Assembly (NCBI GenBank): GCA_017412025.1
Contig: JAFQOY010000056.1
Coordinates: 1-8,674, forward strand
Origin: Clostridia bacterium
GTDB lineage: Bacteria > Bacillota_A > Clostridia > Christensenellales > Aristaeellaceae
DNA: 8,674 bases
Direction: 5' to 3'
Position 1 is the stretch's first letter; each line of letters starts with the position of its first letter. The notes under the pieces were generated by a model, which was not told the DNA's origin, searched no databases, and saw nothing but the letters and a program-made list of their open reading frames with translations. This document shows, piece after piece, positions 1-6,312 of this stretch. Made by a program: the position numbers and the translations under genes.

Positions 1-35
1 ATATGAAATCCGCAGCAGCGACATGCGCGGTGCGA

Positions 36-195
36 GGAGCGGCTGCAAGCCGCTTCCTATATCATTTTCTGGCCGTACGCGCAGCGTACAAGAAAATGAT
101 GTTTTATCCGCTGCAAGTATGCGTTAGCAGACTTGCAGCGTCAGACCGTCAACAATACTTTGTTGACGGTCTGAGCCTTCCTTTACAGGAAGGCT
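36..195. repeat. Array of five adjacent hairpins
   Basis: Five inverted repeats follow one another with almost no spacer. HP1 spans 36-56, with a 7-bp stem (38-44/48-54) and a GCA loop. HP2 spans 61-100, with a 10-bp outer stem (61-70/91-100), an internal bulge and a 6-bp inner stem (75-80/84-89), again with a GCA loop. HP3 spans 109-140, with a 10-bp stem (109-118/131-140). HP4 spans 141-174, with a 15-bp perfect stem (141-155/160-174) and a TACT loop. HP5 spans 175-194, with an 8-bp stem and a TTAC loop. HP3, HP4 and HP5 abut exactly. None has a good U-tract on either strand, so these are not classic terminators. The array begins 17 bases beyond the stop of the HAD gene. It could be a composite palindromic intergenic repeat, a structured 3' UTR or RNA, or a mobile-element remnant. 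The structure is certain and the function is not known. Confidence 0.8.
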
Positions 196-211
196 TTGCC
201 ATATCAGAAGG

Positions 212-865
212 TCATTCCAGTTCATCAAAGGAGTCGATCACGACGTCGCAGACCTCGTGAATCGCCCTCCGGTCGCGCTCATTCGTATCATCCGTCACGC
301 CGACGACGCCAAGCCCCGCCTCGCGCGCGCCGCGCATGGCATAAAGTGCATCCTCAAACATCACGCAGTCCTCTTTCTTTTCGCCGATCATCGCGCACAG
401 GCGGTCGTAGAACGCCGGATCCGATTTGTTTCCGCCGGTCATGTCCGTGCTGAAAATATAGTCAAGATCCGACACCAACGAAATCCTGTTGAGCGCGATC
501 ATCGCCAGCCTTGACGGCGTAGCCGTCGCCACGACGCACTTGACGCCCCGCTCCCTGAGCCGCCTGAGATATGCGCCTGCGCCCGGCTTGAGCGGAACGC
601 CAGCCGTATAGACCGGCTCCATCAGCCTGCCTGCGCGCTGCAGCAGGACGTTAAAATCCACCTCCACGCCGAAGTGCTCGCGGATATAGCCGATGACCAT
701 CGAGCCGGACATGCTGTAAAGATCCTTCTCCTGCTGCTCCGTCAGCTCGATACCCTGACCGCGCACAAATGAACAATTGAGCTTTCTCCATTCGCCCATA
801 GAGTCTATCAGTGTGCCGTCCATATCAAAGATAGCCGCTTTCATGGGCCTTGTCGTCTTTTTCAT
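212..865 (-). CDS. HAD-family phosphatase, beta-phosphoglucomutase-like
   Basis: A 217-residue soluble hydrolase of the haloacid dehalogenase superfamily, probably acting on a small phosphorylated metabolite such as a sugar phosphate. Motif I is DMDGT, with nucleophile D14 and acid/base D16. Motif II is the VVAT stretch ending near T114. Motif III is K147 in a K-S-D-P-x-F-Y context. Motif IV is FEDA (E171, D172), followed by the A-x-x-A-G pattern typical of this subgroup. Residues 20-90 form a helical cap of the small alpha type. The ATG at 865 was chosen because AAGGA lies 8 bases upstream; ATGs at 874 and 844 are alternatives. The open frame continues upstream to 1378, but that part is antisense to the PAP2 gene. 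It has its own promoter (897-925) and diverges from PAP2. The family is secure; the substrate cannot be read from sequence. Confidence 0.92.
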   Translation of the reverse strand: MKKTTRPMKAAIFDMDGTLIDSMGEWRKLNCSFVRGQGIELTEQQEKDLYSMSGSMVIGYIREHFGVEVDFNVLLQRAGRLMEPVYTAGVPLKPGAGAYLRRLRERGVKCVVATATPSRLAMIALNRISLVSDLDYIFSTDMTGGNKSDPAFYDRLCAMIGEKKEDCVMFEDALYAMRGAREAGLGVVGVTDDTNERDRRAIHEVCDVVIDSFDELE

Positions 866-888
866 ACCGATCATCCTTTGCCTTGTCG

Positions 889-919
889 CTGCATCTATTA
901 TATCTGCATCGTGCTGCAG
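889..919. promoter_or_regulatory. Candidate operator: CTGCA repeats around the HAD -10
   Basis: CTGCATC occurs at 889-895 and again at 904-910, a 15-base period that brackets the -10 box. CTGCA (904-908) and TGCAG (915-919) form an inverted repeat with a 6-base centre that fills the promoter spacer. A dimeric regulator bound here would cover the -10/-35 spacer of the HAD promoter and could also affect the divergent PAP2 gene. The repeats are visible; a role as an operator is inference. Confidence 0.35.
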
Positions 920-925
920 GGTCAA
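897..925 (-). promoter_or_regulatory. Sigma-A-type promoter of the HAD gene
   Basis: On the minus strand, TTGACC (920-925) and TATAAT (897-902) are separated by exactly 17 bases, one mismatch from consensus overall. The start codon of the HAD gene is about 30 bases downstream of the -10. The spacer contains an inverted repeat, listed separately. The divergent PAP2 gene must be transcribed from the same short region, but I see no comparably good plus-strand promoter. Confidence 0.8.
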
Positions 926-946
926 GATAAACCGCCGGAGGCCGCC

Positions 947-1447
947 ATGAACAGAGAAACCTACATCCGCATGACAAACGCCACGCGCGCCGCGCTGCGC
1001 CATCTGCCCGGCGGAGCGATTGCCCTTCGTCTGCCGACATACGTCTGCGCCGTGTCCTATCTGTGTACGCTGCTCACGCTGATGCTGCGCCGGGATATCC
1101 GGCTCATCCGCGCGCTGTTCGTCCCTGCCGCATGTTTCCTCGCCGTCACGGCGCTGCGCCCGCTGATCAACCGCCAGCGCCCTTATGACCGTTTTCAGGC
1201 GGAGCCTGCGGGCAGCTATCGCCCCGGCAAGGGCAAGAGCATGCCCAGCCGTCACACTGCCAGCGCCGCCGCCATTGCGCTGGCAGTCATGTATGCCTTT
1301 CCCGTCACATGGGCGTTCGTCTCCATGACAGGGCTCTGCCTGCTCATCGCCGCGCTGCGCGTGCTCAGCGGCCAGCATTACATCAGCGACGTGCTCGCTG
1401 CAATTGCGCTGAGTCTGCTCATCTCCCTGCCCTTCTACCTGATGTAA
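947..1447 (+). CDS. PAP2-family membrane phosphatase
   Basis: A 166-residue integral membrane phosphatase of the PAP2 (type 2 phosphatidic acid phosphatase) superfamily. Likely substrates are a lipid phosphate or an undecaprenyl-pyrophosphate-like compound at the membrane. The three family motifs are present in order. Motif 1 is R71-x6-R78-P79, with Arg where Lys is usual. Motif 2 is PSRH at 100-103, where PSGH is the textbook form. Motif 3 is R138-x5-H144-x3-D148. H103 and H144 are the expected catalytic histidines. Hydrophobic segments lie at about 30-47, 54-70, 104-120, 122-137 and 147-164. The start at 947 was chosen because GGAGG sits 5 bases upstream; the open frame extends back to 878 without a better site. 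It converges on the DUF3021 gene and ends before a bidirectional terminator. It is monocistronic as seen here. The precise lipid substrate is unknown. Confidence 0.9.
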   Translation: MNRETYIRMTNATRAALRHLPGGAIALRLPTYVCAVSYLCTLLTLMLRRDIRLIRALFVPAACFLAVTALRPLINRQRPYDRFQAEPAGSYRPGKGKSMPSRHTASAAAIALAVMYAFPVTWAFVSMTGLCLLIAALRVLSGQHYISDVLAAIALSLLISLPFYLM

Positions 1448-1537
1448 ATGCGCGCCCCTGATCCATCAATGCCATCCGCATACTAGCCCGGCACAGACGC
1501 CGAACGTCCGTCCCCAAAACAGGTTCAGCAGCAAAAT

Positions 1538-1578
1538 AAAATGAGCGATATCTGCCCCGATCAGCAATCGCTCATTTT
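1538..1578. terminator. Bidirectional Rho-independent terminator
   Basis: A 12-bp perfect stem (1538-1549 with 1567-1578) has T-rich stretches on both sides. The plus strand runs ATTTTTCTTT after the stem and the minus strand runs TTTTATTTT. It lies between the convergent PAP2 and DUF3021 genes and probably ends both transcripts. The 90 bases between the PAP2 stop and this hairpin show nothing else. Confidence 0.85.
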
Positions 1579-1604
1579 TCTTTGCGTCAAGCGCCTGCAG
1601 CCAG

Positions 1605-2081
1605 TCAGGCGGAATCCCCGCCCGAATACCCATTGGCAGAACGGTTTTTTTCGTTTTCCTGCTTTTCCTTCAGAATCTGATTGAGCTTTTCCGTATTCCG
1701 TTTGGTAACGGAATAAATGATCGCCCAGATCGCCAGATAGCCCAAGGCAAAAATGCCGGAAAAAACCAGAACTGGCGCCGTGCCCCAGGCGAGCCAGCCG
1801 TTGATCAGATACGCTGCCAGATAGCTGATATACAGAACGCCGCCATGGATCAGAATGGACACCATCAAGGGCATGCTTTCAATTTGATAGATGACGTTCA
1901 TGCCGCCCGCCACAAAGGCAAGAGCGGATAATGAGCATATCCCCAGGCAGACCTGATTGACGGTCAGGATCTCCACGACGCCCTGGCGCTGCAAAATCAG
2001 ATAAAGGATCGCCAGAACAATCGGACCAAATCCGCAGGCAATCAGTCCGCGGCGCAAGAATTCCAGAACAATCTTTTTCAT
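1605..2081 (-). CDS. DUF3021-family membrane protein
   Basis: A 158-residue protein with four predicted membrane segments (about 12-30, 43-63, 72-93 and 101-124) and a charged C-terminal tail (about 126-147) likely on the cytoplasmic side. Its size, four-helix layout and position directly after a LytTR gene match DUF3021, a Firmicutes family commonly encoded beside stand-alone LytTR regulators. In some such pairs the membrane protein restrains the LytTR partner, which could apply here. The start ATG at 2081 overlaps the LytTR stop in an ATGA arrangement. AAGGAGG lies about 11 bases upstream, inside the LytTR gene, so translation is probably coupled. It is the last gene of the four-gene operon. 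The family call rests on architecture and context more than on a single motif. Confidence 0.78.
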   Translation of the reverse strand: MKKIVLEFLRRGLIACGFGPIVLAILYLILQRQGVVEILTVNQVCLGICSLSALAFVAGGMNVIYQIESMPLMVSILIHGGVLYISYLAAYLINGWLAWGTAPVLVFSGIFALGYLAIWAIIYSVTKRNTEKLNQILKEKQENEKNRSANGYSGGDSA

Positions 2082-2521
2082 ATGCCTTCATACCTCCTTC
2101 TGATCTCCGCAAAGCAGCGCCTGGAAACATATTCCCGATAGCCGCATTGGAACACGGCGTCCACGCCGCCGCTGAACGCCGCGTCAAACCGCAGAATGCG
2201 GTGCTCATTGGCAAGGGCGGATTTGTTGATGCGGATAAAATAGGAGGGCAGAATATCCTGCAAATCGCGAAGCCTCTCCTGAAGGCGGTAGCGATTGCCA
2301 TGCGCATCCATCGCAATCACCTTTCTGTCAAGAATGGTGATGCACTCGATCTCCTCAAACGCCAGCTTCCGCATCTCATCATCCCTGTACCCCAGGATGC
2401 TGTCCGCTCCGGAAAAGCTGCGGACAAGGTTTTCGATCTGCCGCGTCAAAGAAGAAGGCGCATGAACGACAGCCGTGACTTCTTCTTCAGCGTTTTTGTC
2501 GATAATGAGTTTGTATTTCAT
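2078..2521 (-). CDS. LytTR-family DNA-binding transcriptional regulator
   Basis: A 147-residue stand-alone LytTR protein without a receiver domain. Residues 1-40 form a short leader typical of this small class. The LytTR beta-strand DNA-binding domain spans about 45-145. It carries the diagnostic F-x-R-x-N-K-S core (residues 95-101), followed by A-N-E-H-R-I, the conserved stretch that carries key LytTR positions. LytTR proteins bind pairs of short direct repeats upstream of their targets, and a plausible target is this operon's own promoter region near 4028-4068. It lies 12 bases downstream of the ABC permease and overlaps the DUF3021 gene by 4 bases. With no phosphorylation domain, its activity is probably set by the membrane partner or by the transporter. 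The ATG at 2521 has a GAGG-type site close upstream. Confidence 0.9.
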   Translation of the reverse strand: MKYKLIIDKNAEEEVTAVVHAPSSLTRQIENLVRSFSGADSILGYRDDEMRKLAFEEIECITILDRKVIAMDAHGNRYRLQERLRDLQDILPSYFIRINKSALANEHRILRFDAAFSGGVDAVFQCGYREYVSRRCFAEIRRRYEGI

Positions 2522-2533
2522 CGCCTCAAATCC

Positions 2534-3265
2534 TTATTGCCTTTTCATCTGCCGGAGGAAACAGTACGCCGCAGCCGCCGTTGCCCATACGCAGTAAAAG
2601 AGCACAGGCAGAGCATGCGCGGCTGCAAGCCTGAAGTCCCCGCCAAGCAGCGCTTTCTCCATCTCAACCGCATGCATAAAGGGCAGCGCATTGGCCAGCT
2701 TCTCAAAGAATCCTCCCGCAAGCTTTACATCAAACCACACGCCGGAAAGCCAGGCGGAAAGATTGGTCAGCAATGCGCCGCAAACCCCGCCAACCTGCCT
2801 GACGCCCAGGATGCTGCCGCACAAAAGCCCCAATGCGATATTGAACACAGCCATGGGGATGATTCCGATTATAGCATAAAGCATATTCACACGAACGGCA
2901 AGCCCCAGAGGAATCGCGAACAGGTAGCAGCAAACGCTCTGTCCGACGGCGATGGGCAGCAGCGGGAGCATATAGCCCAGGATAAAATCAAGTCCCGTAA
3001 GCGGCGTCGTATACAGCCTCTGCAGAAAGGCGCTTTCACGGTCTTTCGCAATCAGCGTCGCAGAAAAAAGCGTCATGAACGACAGACCAAATACGGTCAT
3101 GCCCGGCGTCAGCGTGTTGATTTCAAACAGGCTTGCCGGGATATTGGCCTGCAGGCTGCTCAAAAGCAGCAGCAGCGCCAGCGGAAACCCCAGACCAAAG
3201 CAAAGATTGATCGGATCCCGCAGAATCTCTTTGGCGCATCGTTTGGCATATGTCATCGTTTTCAT
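2534..3265 (-). CDS. ABC-2 type transporter permease
   Basis: A 243-residue membrane subunit of an ABC exporter. Six hydrophobic segments are visible at about 19-38, 53-73, 96-120, 127-152, 156-176 and 213-236. The cytoplasmic loop after segment 2 carries the A-K-D-R-E-x-x-F-L-Q-R-L pattern (73-84) seen in ABC-2 permeases, where it contacts the ATPase. Its start ATG at 3265 overlaps the ATPase stop by 4 bases (ATGA), with GAAGGAGG 7 bases upstream, so the two subunits are probably made in a fixed ratio. At about 240 residues this is a half-size ABC-2 permease, expected to work as a homodimer. The exported substrate cannot be told; drugs, peptides or lipid-linked compounds are typical of the family. 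Confidence 0.9.
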   Translation of the reverse strand: MKTMTYAKRCAKEILRDPINLCFGLGFPLALLLLLSSLQANIPASLFEINTLTPGMTVFGLSFMTLFSATLIAKDRESAFLQRLYTTPLTGLDFILGYMLPLLPIAVGQSVCCYLFAIPLGLAVRVNMLYAIIGIIPMAVFNIALGLLCGSILGVRQVGGVCGALLTNLSAWLSGVWFDVKLAGGFFEKLANALPFMHAVEMEKALLGGDFRLAAAHALPVLFYCVWATAAAAYCFLRQMKRQ

Positions 3266-3990
3266 ATGGCAGCCTCCTTCACAATCGATACGAAAGCCGT
3301 TTCAAAGCAGTCCGTTCCAGCCTTCTTTTTCAATTCTTCCGCCGTTCCCACCGCAAGAAGGCGGCCGCTTTTCATGACGCCTATTCGGTCGGAAAGCGCC
3401 TCGGCCTCTTCCATATAATGCGTCGTCAGGATGATCGTCACGCATCCCTTTAAGGCGCGGATCGCCTCCCACAGCTCATGCCTCGCCATAACGTCCAGGC
3501 CCAGCGTCGGCTCATCCAGAAAGAGCACCTCGGGTTCACTGATCAGCGCCATGGCAATGCTGACACGGCGCTGCCATCCGCCGGACAGCTTTCCGGCCCT
3601 CCTCCCCAAAACAGCATGAAGCGCCAACTGCCCGGACAGCGCGGTGATTCTTTCCTGCGTTTTTTCTTTGGAGAATCCGTGAATGCCGCAGATCAGCCTG
3701 AGATTCTCTTCCACAGAAAGATTCGGCGCAACGGCAGTCTCCTGCGGGGATACGCCGATCCGCCGCTTGACCTCCTCCGGACGCCTGGTGACGCTGCATC
3801 CGCATACGGACGCATCCCCTTCCGTGGGCCTTGTCAGGCAGGAAAGCATTTTGATGACCGTGGTCTTCCCTGCGCCGTTTACGCCAAGCAGAGCGAACAA
3901 TTCACCCTGCCGGATTTCCATGCTGAGATGATCTGCGGCAGTGAGGTTTTGATACCGCTTGGTCAGCCCATCCGTCCGAATTGCCATCAT
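3262..3990 (-). CDS. ABC transporter ATP-binding protein (ABC-2 exporter type)
   Basis: A 242-residue nucleotide-binding subunit that drives the adjacent permease. Visible motifs are Walker A GVNGAGKTT (36-44), the Q-loop glutamine Q83, the signature LSGGW (135-139), Walker B VLFLDEP (155-161), the D-loop after it (G-L-D at 164-166) and the switch histidine H191. The signature has Trp where the textbook LSGGQ has Gln; other residues at that position are tolerated in this exporter subgroup. It is the first gene of the operon. The ATG at 3990 is followed directly by a second ATG; GGAGG at 4000-4004 gives 9 bases to the first and 12 to the second, favouring the first. A candidate promoter and inverted repeat lie just upstream. 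Confidence 0.95.
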   Translation of the reverse strand: MMAIRTDGLTKRYQNLTAADHLSMEIRQGELFALLGVNGAGKTTVIKMLSCLTRPTEGDASVCGCSVTRRPEEVKRRIGVSPQETAVAPNLSVEENLRLICGIHGFSKEKTQERITALSGQLALHAVLGRRAGKLSGGWQRRVSIAMALISEPEVLFLDEPTLGLDVMARHELWEAIRALKGCVTIILTTHYMEEAEALSDRIGVMKSGRLLAVGTAEELKKKAGTDCFETAFVSIVKEAAI

Positions 3991-4027
3991 TTATGTCGTC
4001 CTCCGTTTCATATTGATTACGGATATG

Positions 4028-4068
4028 ATCATAGCAGACAAATCGGAGGAAATGTTGATTTCTGTCTG
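4028..4068 (-). promoter_or_regulatory. Candidate promoter and inverted repeat upstream of the ABC-LytTR operon
   Basis: On the minus strand a -10-like TATGAT (4028-4033) lies about 38 bases upstream of the ATPase start. No good -35 box is found; the best is CAACAT at an 18-base spacing. Where the -35 should be, an inverted repeat runs from 4035 to 4068, with arms 4035-4044 and 4057-4068 pairing over 10 bases around a 2-base bulge. TATGATCATA at 4024-4033 is also a 10-base palindrome. A weak -35 plus a dyad suggests control by a DNA-binding protein, and the operon's own LytTR protein is the obvious candidate. This is inference. Confidence 0.4.
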
Positions 4069-4111
4069 TTCGGTCGTTTCCTGCGCCTCATCGGTTCATA
4101 TCACGCAGAAA

Positions 4112-4133
4112 CGGCGTGACCGAAGCCACGCCG
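4112..4133 (-). terminator. Probable terminator after the M42 peptidase gene
   Basis: CGGCGTG (4112-4118) and CACGCCG (4127-4133) form a 7-bp GC stem with an 8-base loop. On the minus strand it is followed by only TTTC, a short U-tract. A weaker AT-rich stem (4141-4145/4149-4153) with T residues precedes it. The left arm can alternatively pair with TCACGC at 4101-4106. Position between two minus-strand operons supports a terminator; its strength is uncertain. Confidence 0.45.
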
Positions 4134-4178
4134 CGCAAAAAATCAGGTTGATTCTTTTATGCCGTTTTCCGCATCCGA

Positions 4179-5216
4179 TTATCCGATATAGCCGATGAGC
4201 ACCTTGAGCGTCGCCAGCGCGCCGTCCACATGGCTGCGCTCATATCCATGAGAAGCATACACGCCCGCGCCGATCAGCCCGTGGCGCACATCGTGGCCGG
4301 AGCGCACCGTCACATTGACGTCGCTGCTGTAATGCGGATAGACGTCCACAGCATACGGCGCGCCCATCTTCTCAGCAGCAGCGATCAGCCCCTTCACCAC
4401 ATCGTAGTTGTACGGGCCTCCGCTGTCCTTGGCGCAGATGGATACCATGCGCTCGTCGCAGTCAAGTCCCTCGCCCACGCAGCCCATATCCACCGAGATC
4501 GCTTCCGTCACGCCGTCCGGCACATTGGTGCTTCCGCCATGCCCAACCTCCTCAAACGAGGTCACATGGACGTACACCGCGCGCTCCGGAACGACGCCTT
4601 CCTCCCTGAGATACTTCGCATAGGCCAGCACAATGCCCACGCTCAGCTTGTCGTCAAGGAAGCGGCTCTTGATGTATCCGCTCTTCGTCACGCGCGTGCG
4701 CGGCTCAAAACAGACATAGTCGCCTACGCGCACGCCGAACTTTTTCACGTCCTCCGCGCTTTCCACCATCTCGTCGAGCACGATCTCAATGGTGTCAAAC
4801 GTGCGTTCCGTCTCCTTGTATTTGCCGTTGACATGAATGGACGCATCGACGAGCTGCGCCGTTCCTTCAATCGCGCCGCCGAATTTGGTGATCACGCGGC
4901 AGTTCTCCGTCTCCACGTTGGCCGCGCTCAATCCGCCGACAGGCGTAATGCGGAGCCTGCCATTCTTCTTGATCTCGCAGACCATGCCGCCCAGCGTGTC
5001 CATATGCGCTTCAAGCAGGATCGCATCGCTCTGGTTCCTGCCGCCGAGGGAAACAAATACGCCGTCCTTGCGCGTGCGCTGCGCCGCATAGCCAAGGGCC
5101 GCAAAGCGGGCGATCACATGCTCCGCTGCCTGCGCCGTCATGCCGCTGGGGCTGTCCACCGCCAGCAGCGCTGCCGTCTCATCCAGAATATACTGACCAT
5201 ATACGCCGTAATCCAT
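4179..5216 (-). CDS. M42-family metallopeptidase (aminopeptidase)
   Basis: A 345-residue cytoplasmic di-metal aminopeptidase of family M42, which trims short peptides in large tetrahedral complexes. The M42 metal and catalytic signature is complete: H71 and D73 in AHMDTLG, bridging D188 in F-L-D-D-K, the catalytic and metal glutamates E222 and E223 in EEVGHG, D243 in VDMG, and H323 in SHGYERSH near the C terminus. The PDZ-like insert typical of M42 occupies roughly 80-175. Length matches the family. The ATG at 5216 has GGGAGG 8 bases upstream. It starts 21 bases after the NdpA-family stop, so the two are probably cotranscribed. M42 enzymes differ in preference (leucyl, glutamyl, lysyl), and this cannot be read from the sequence. 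Confidence 0.95.
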   Translation of the reverse strand: MDYGVYGQYILDETAALLAVDSPSGMTAQAAEHVIARFAALGYAAQRTRKDGVFVSLGGRNQSDAILLEAHMDTLGGMVCEIKKNGRLRITPVGGLSAANVETENCRVITKFGGAIEGTAQLVDASIHVNGKYKETERTFDTIEIVLDEMVESAEDVKKFGVRVGDYVCFEPRTRVTKSGYIKSRFLDDKLSVGIVLAYAKYLREEGVVPERAVYVHVTSFEEVGHGGSTNVPDGVTEAISVDMGCVGEGLDCDERMVSICAKDSGGPYNYDVVKGLIAAAEKMGAPYAVDVYPHYSSDVNVTVRSGHDVRHGLIGAGVYASHGYERSHVDGALATLKVLIGYIG

Positions 5217-5237
5217 TGCCGTTTCCTCCCTGAATGT

Positions 5238-6239
5238 TCACTCCGTCTTGAGTTCCTGCACCTTGCTGATGATGATCGAAATCGTACCATCCTCATTCTG
5301 CACGACCGCAAAGCTGTTTTCATCGTCTGCAAGCGTCCTCGGCAGCGTGATGGAAATGCCGTTGTCGGTCTTGATTTTCAGCTTCTGCAGCTGCGTCATC
5401 ACGCGCCTGTTCTCCACCGGAATCACCGGTTCAATCGCTTCCTCCTGCATCTGCCGGGAAACCTGCTCGATGATCGCCTCGCGCTCGGGGTCGCTGCGGA
5501 AGACCTCCTGCGCCACATCCTGCACGTCGATGACGCCCTTTTCCTCGATGGACTTCGCCATTGCGCGCTTAACAGCAGGCCTGAGTTCCTGCTCCGTCAT
5601 CTCCGGCGGCGCAGCCTGCGCGATCATCTCGCTGACAGCCTGCACGGCCTCCTTCGTCGTGCGCGTCTGCGCCATTGCAAAGAGCGCCTCGGAAAACAGC
5701 ATGCGGTTGCCCACATTGGTCAGCACCGCCGCATCGCGCAGACGGATATCGCCCGTGGATAAGTTGACCGCAAAGCCAGAAAACGCCTTCGATCCCGAAA
5801 GCGGCAGCACATAGCCATGCTCCGCAAGCGCTGTCGTTGTCTGCTCTTCCTGCACTTCGATCTGATGCACCATCGCCCTGCGATACGGCAGCTGCACGAC
5901 GCACAGATGCGGATCATTCTCTCTGTCAAAGGAGAAGATCACCATGTCAAATCCCGCACGCGGGATCTCCAGCGCCTGCATGCTCTCGTCCATGCCGCGC
6001 ATCAGCGTTTCCGCCGCCTCGGCAAAGGGCGTATAGCCAAAACGCCTGAGCAGCTCCTCCTGCGCGCTTCCGGGCTCCACACAGGTGCTCCGGCTCGTAT
6101 CCGAGGTCATGATCTTTTCGGCAATCGCAGAGAGATACGCTCCGGTTTCGTCCGTCGGCTTCCCCGTTTTCGTCGGAAACACGGGGGCCAGCGGGCTTCC
6201 GTCATAGATATAAACTGCCGCCCGGGCAATGATGTTCAT
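5238..6239 (-). CDS. Nucleoid-associated protein, NdpA (37-kDa) family
   Basis: A 333-residue soluble protein recognised as a clostridial-type member of the NdpA/YejK nucleoid-associated family. The start I-I-A-R-A-A-V-Y-I-Y-D (3-13) matches the family opening, in which a short strand leads into a hydrophobic run ending with Asp. The C terminus (281-327) has the K-x-K-I-K-T-D-x-G-I stretch (286-295) followed by N-E-D-G-T-I-S-I-I-I (315-324), which I recall as typical of Firmicutes homologues. Gammaproteobacterial relatives associate with the nucleoid; the role in Clostridia is not well defined. The ATG at 6239 has AAAGG upstream. It sits 73 bases after azlD and 21 before the M42 gene. No membrane segments or signal peptide are visible. 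The family call is fairly sure, the cellular role is not. Confidence 0.75.
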   Translation of the reverse strand: MNIIARAAVYIYDGSPLAPVFPTKTGKPTDETGAYLSAIAEKIMTSDTSRSTCVEPGSAQEELLRRFGYTPFAEAAETLMRGMDESMQALEIPRAGFDMVIFSFDRENDPHLCVVQLPYRRAMVHQIEVQEEQTTTALAEHGYVLPLSGSKAFSGFAVNLSTGDIRLRDAAVLTNVGNRMLFSEALFAMAQTRTTKEAVQAVSEMIAQAAPPEMTEQELRPAVKRAMAKSIEEKGVIDVQDVAQEVFRSDPEREAIIEQVSRQMQEEAIEPVIPVENRRVMTQLQKLKIKTDNGISITLPRTLADDENSFAVVQNEDGTISIIISKVQELKTE

Positions 6240-6275
6240 CGCTTTTCACCTTTCGCCTTTTCATTCCTTCATTCC

Positions 6276-6292
6276 GCGCGCATTTTGCGCGC
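6276..6292. repeat. GC-rich palindrome between azlD and the NdpA-family gene
   Basis: GCGCGC (6276-6281) and GCGCGC (6287-6292) flank the 5-base loop ATTTT. It lies in the 73-base gap between azlD and the NdpA gene. Neither strand has a U-tract directly after the stem, so it is not a standard terminator. It could partly stop transcription, protect an mRNA end, or mark a processing point. Beside it, TTCATTCC is repeated twice in tandem (6260-6275). Confidence 0.5.
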
Positions 6293-6312
6293 CCGTGCGC
6301 CGCTCTCCTGCT

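Noticed and set aside
36..195. CRISPR array or attC-type integron array as an explanation of the hairpins
   Set aside because: There are no regular direct repeats with spacers, the arms differ between units, and no cas or integrase gene is nearby.
3..260. Plus-strand open frame of 85 codons over the hairpin array
   Set aside because: It runs through five inverted repeats, has no ribosome binding site in view, and its end overlaps the HAD gene. The frame looks accidental.
866..1378. N-terminal extension of the HAD frame to 388 residues
   Set aside because: The extension is antisense to the PAP2 gene and crosses the HAD promoter. The start at 865 has its own ribosome binding site and gives the normal family length.
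1879..2316. Minus-strand open frame of 145 codons overlapping LytTR and DUF3021
   Set aside because: It is out of frame with both and spans their junction. The two real genes have family features and the ATGA overlap.
2147..3418. Plus-strand open frame of 423 codons
   Set aside because: It is antisense to the LytTR, permease and ATPase genes and is basic and Gln-rich without domain signals.
4230..5762. Plus-strand open frame of 510 codons
   Set aside because: It is antisense to the M42 and NdpA-family genes and is His/Arg/Ala rich with no recognisable domain; a codon-bias artefact.
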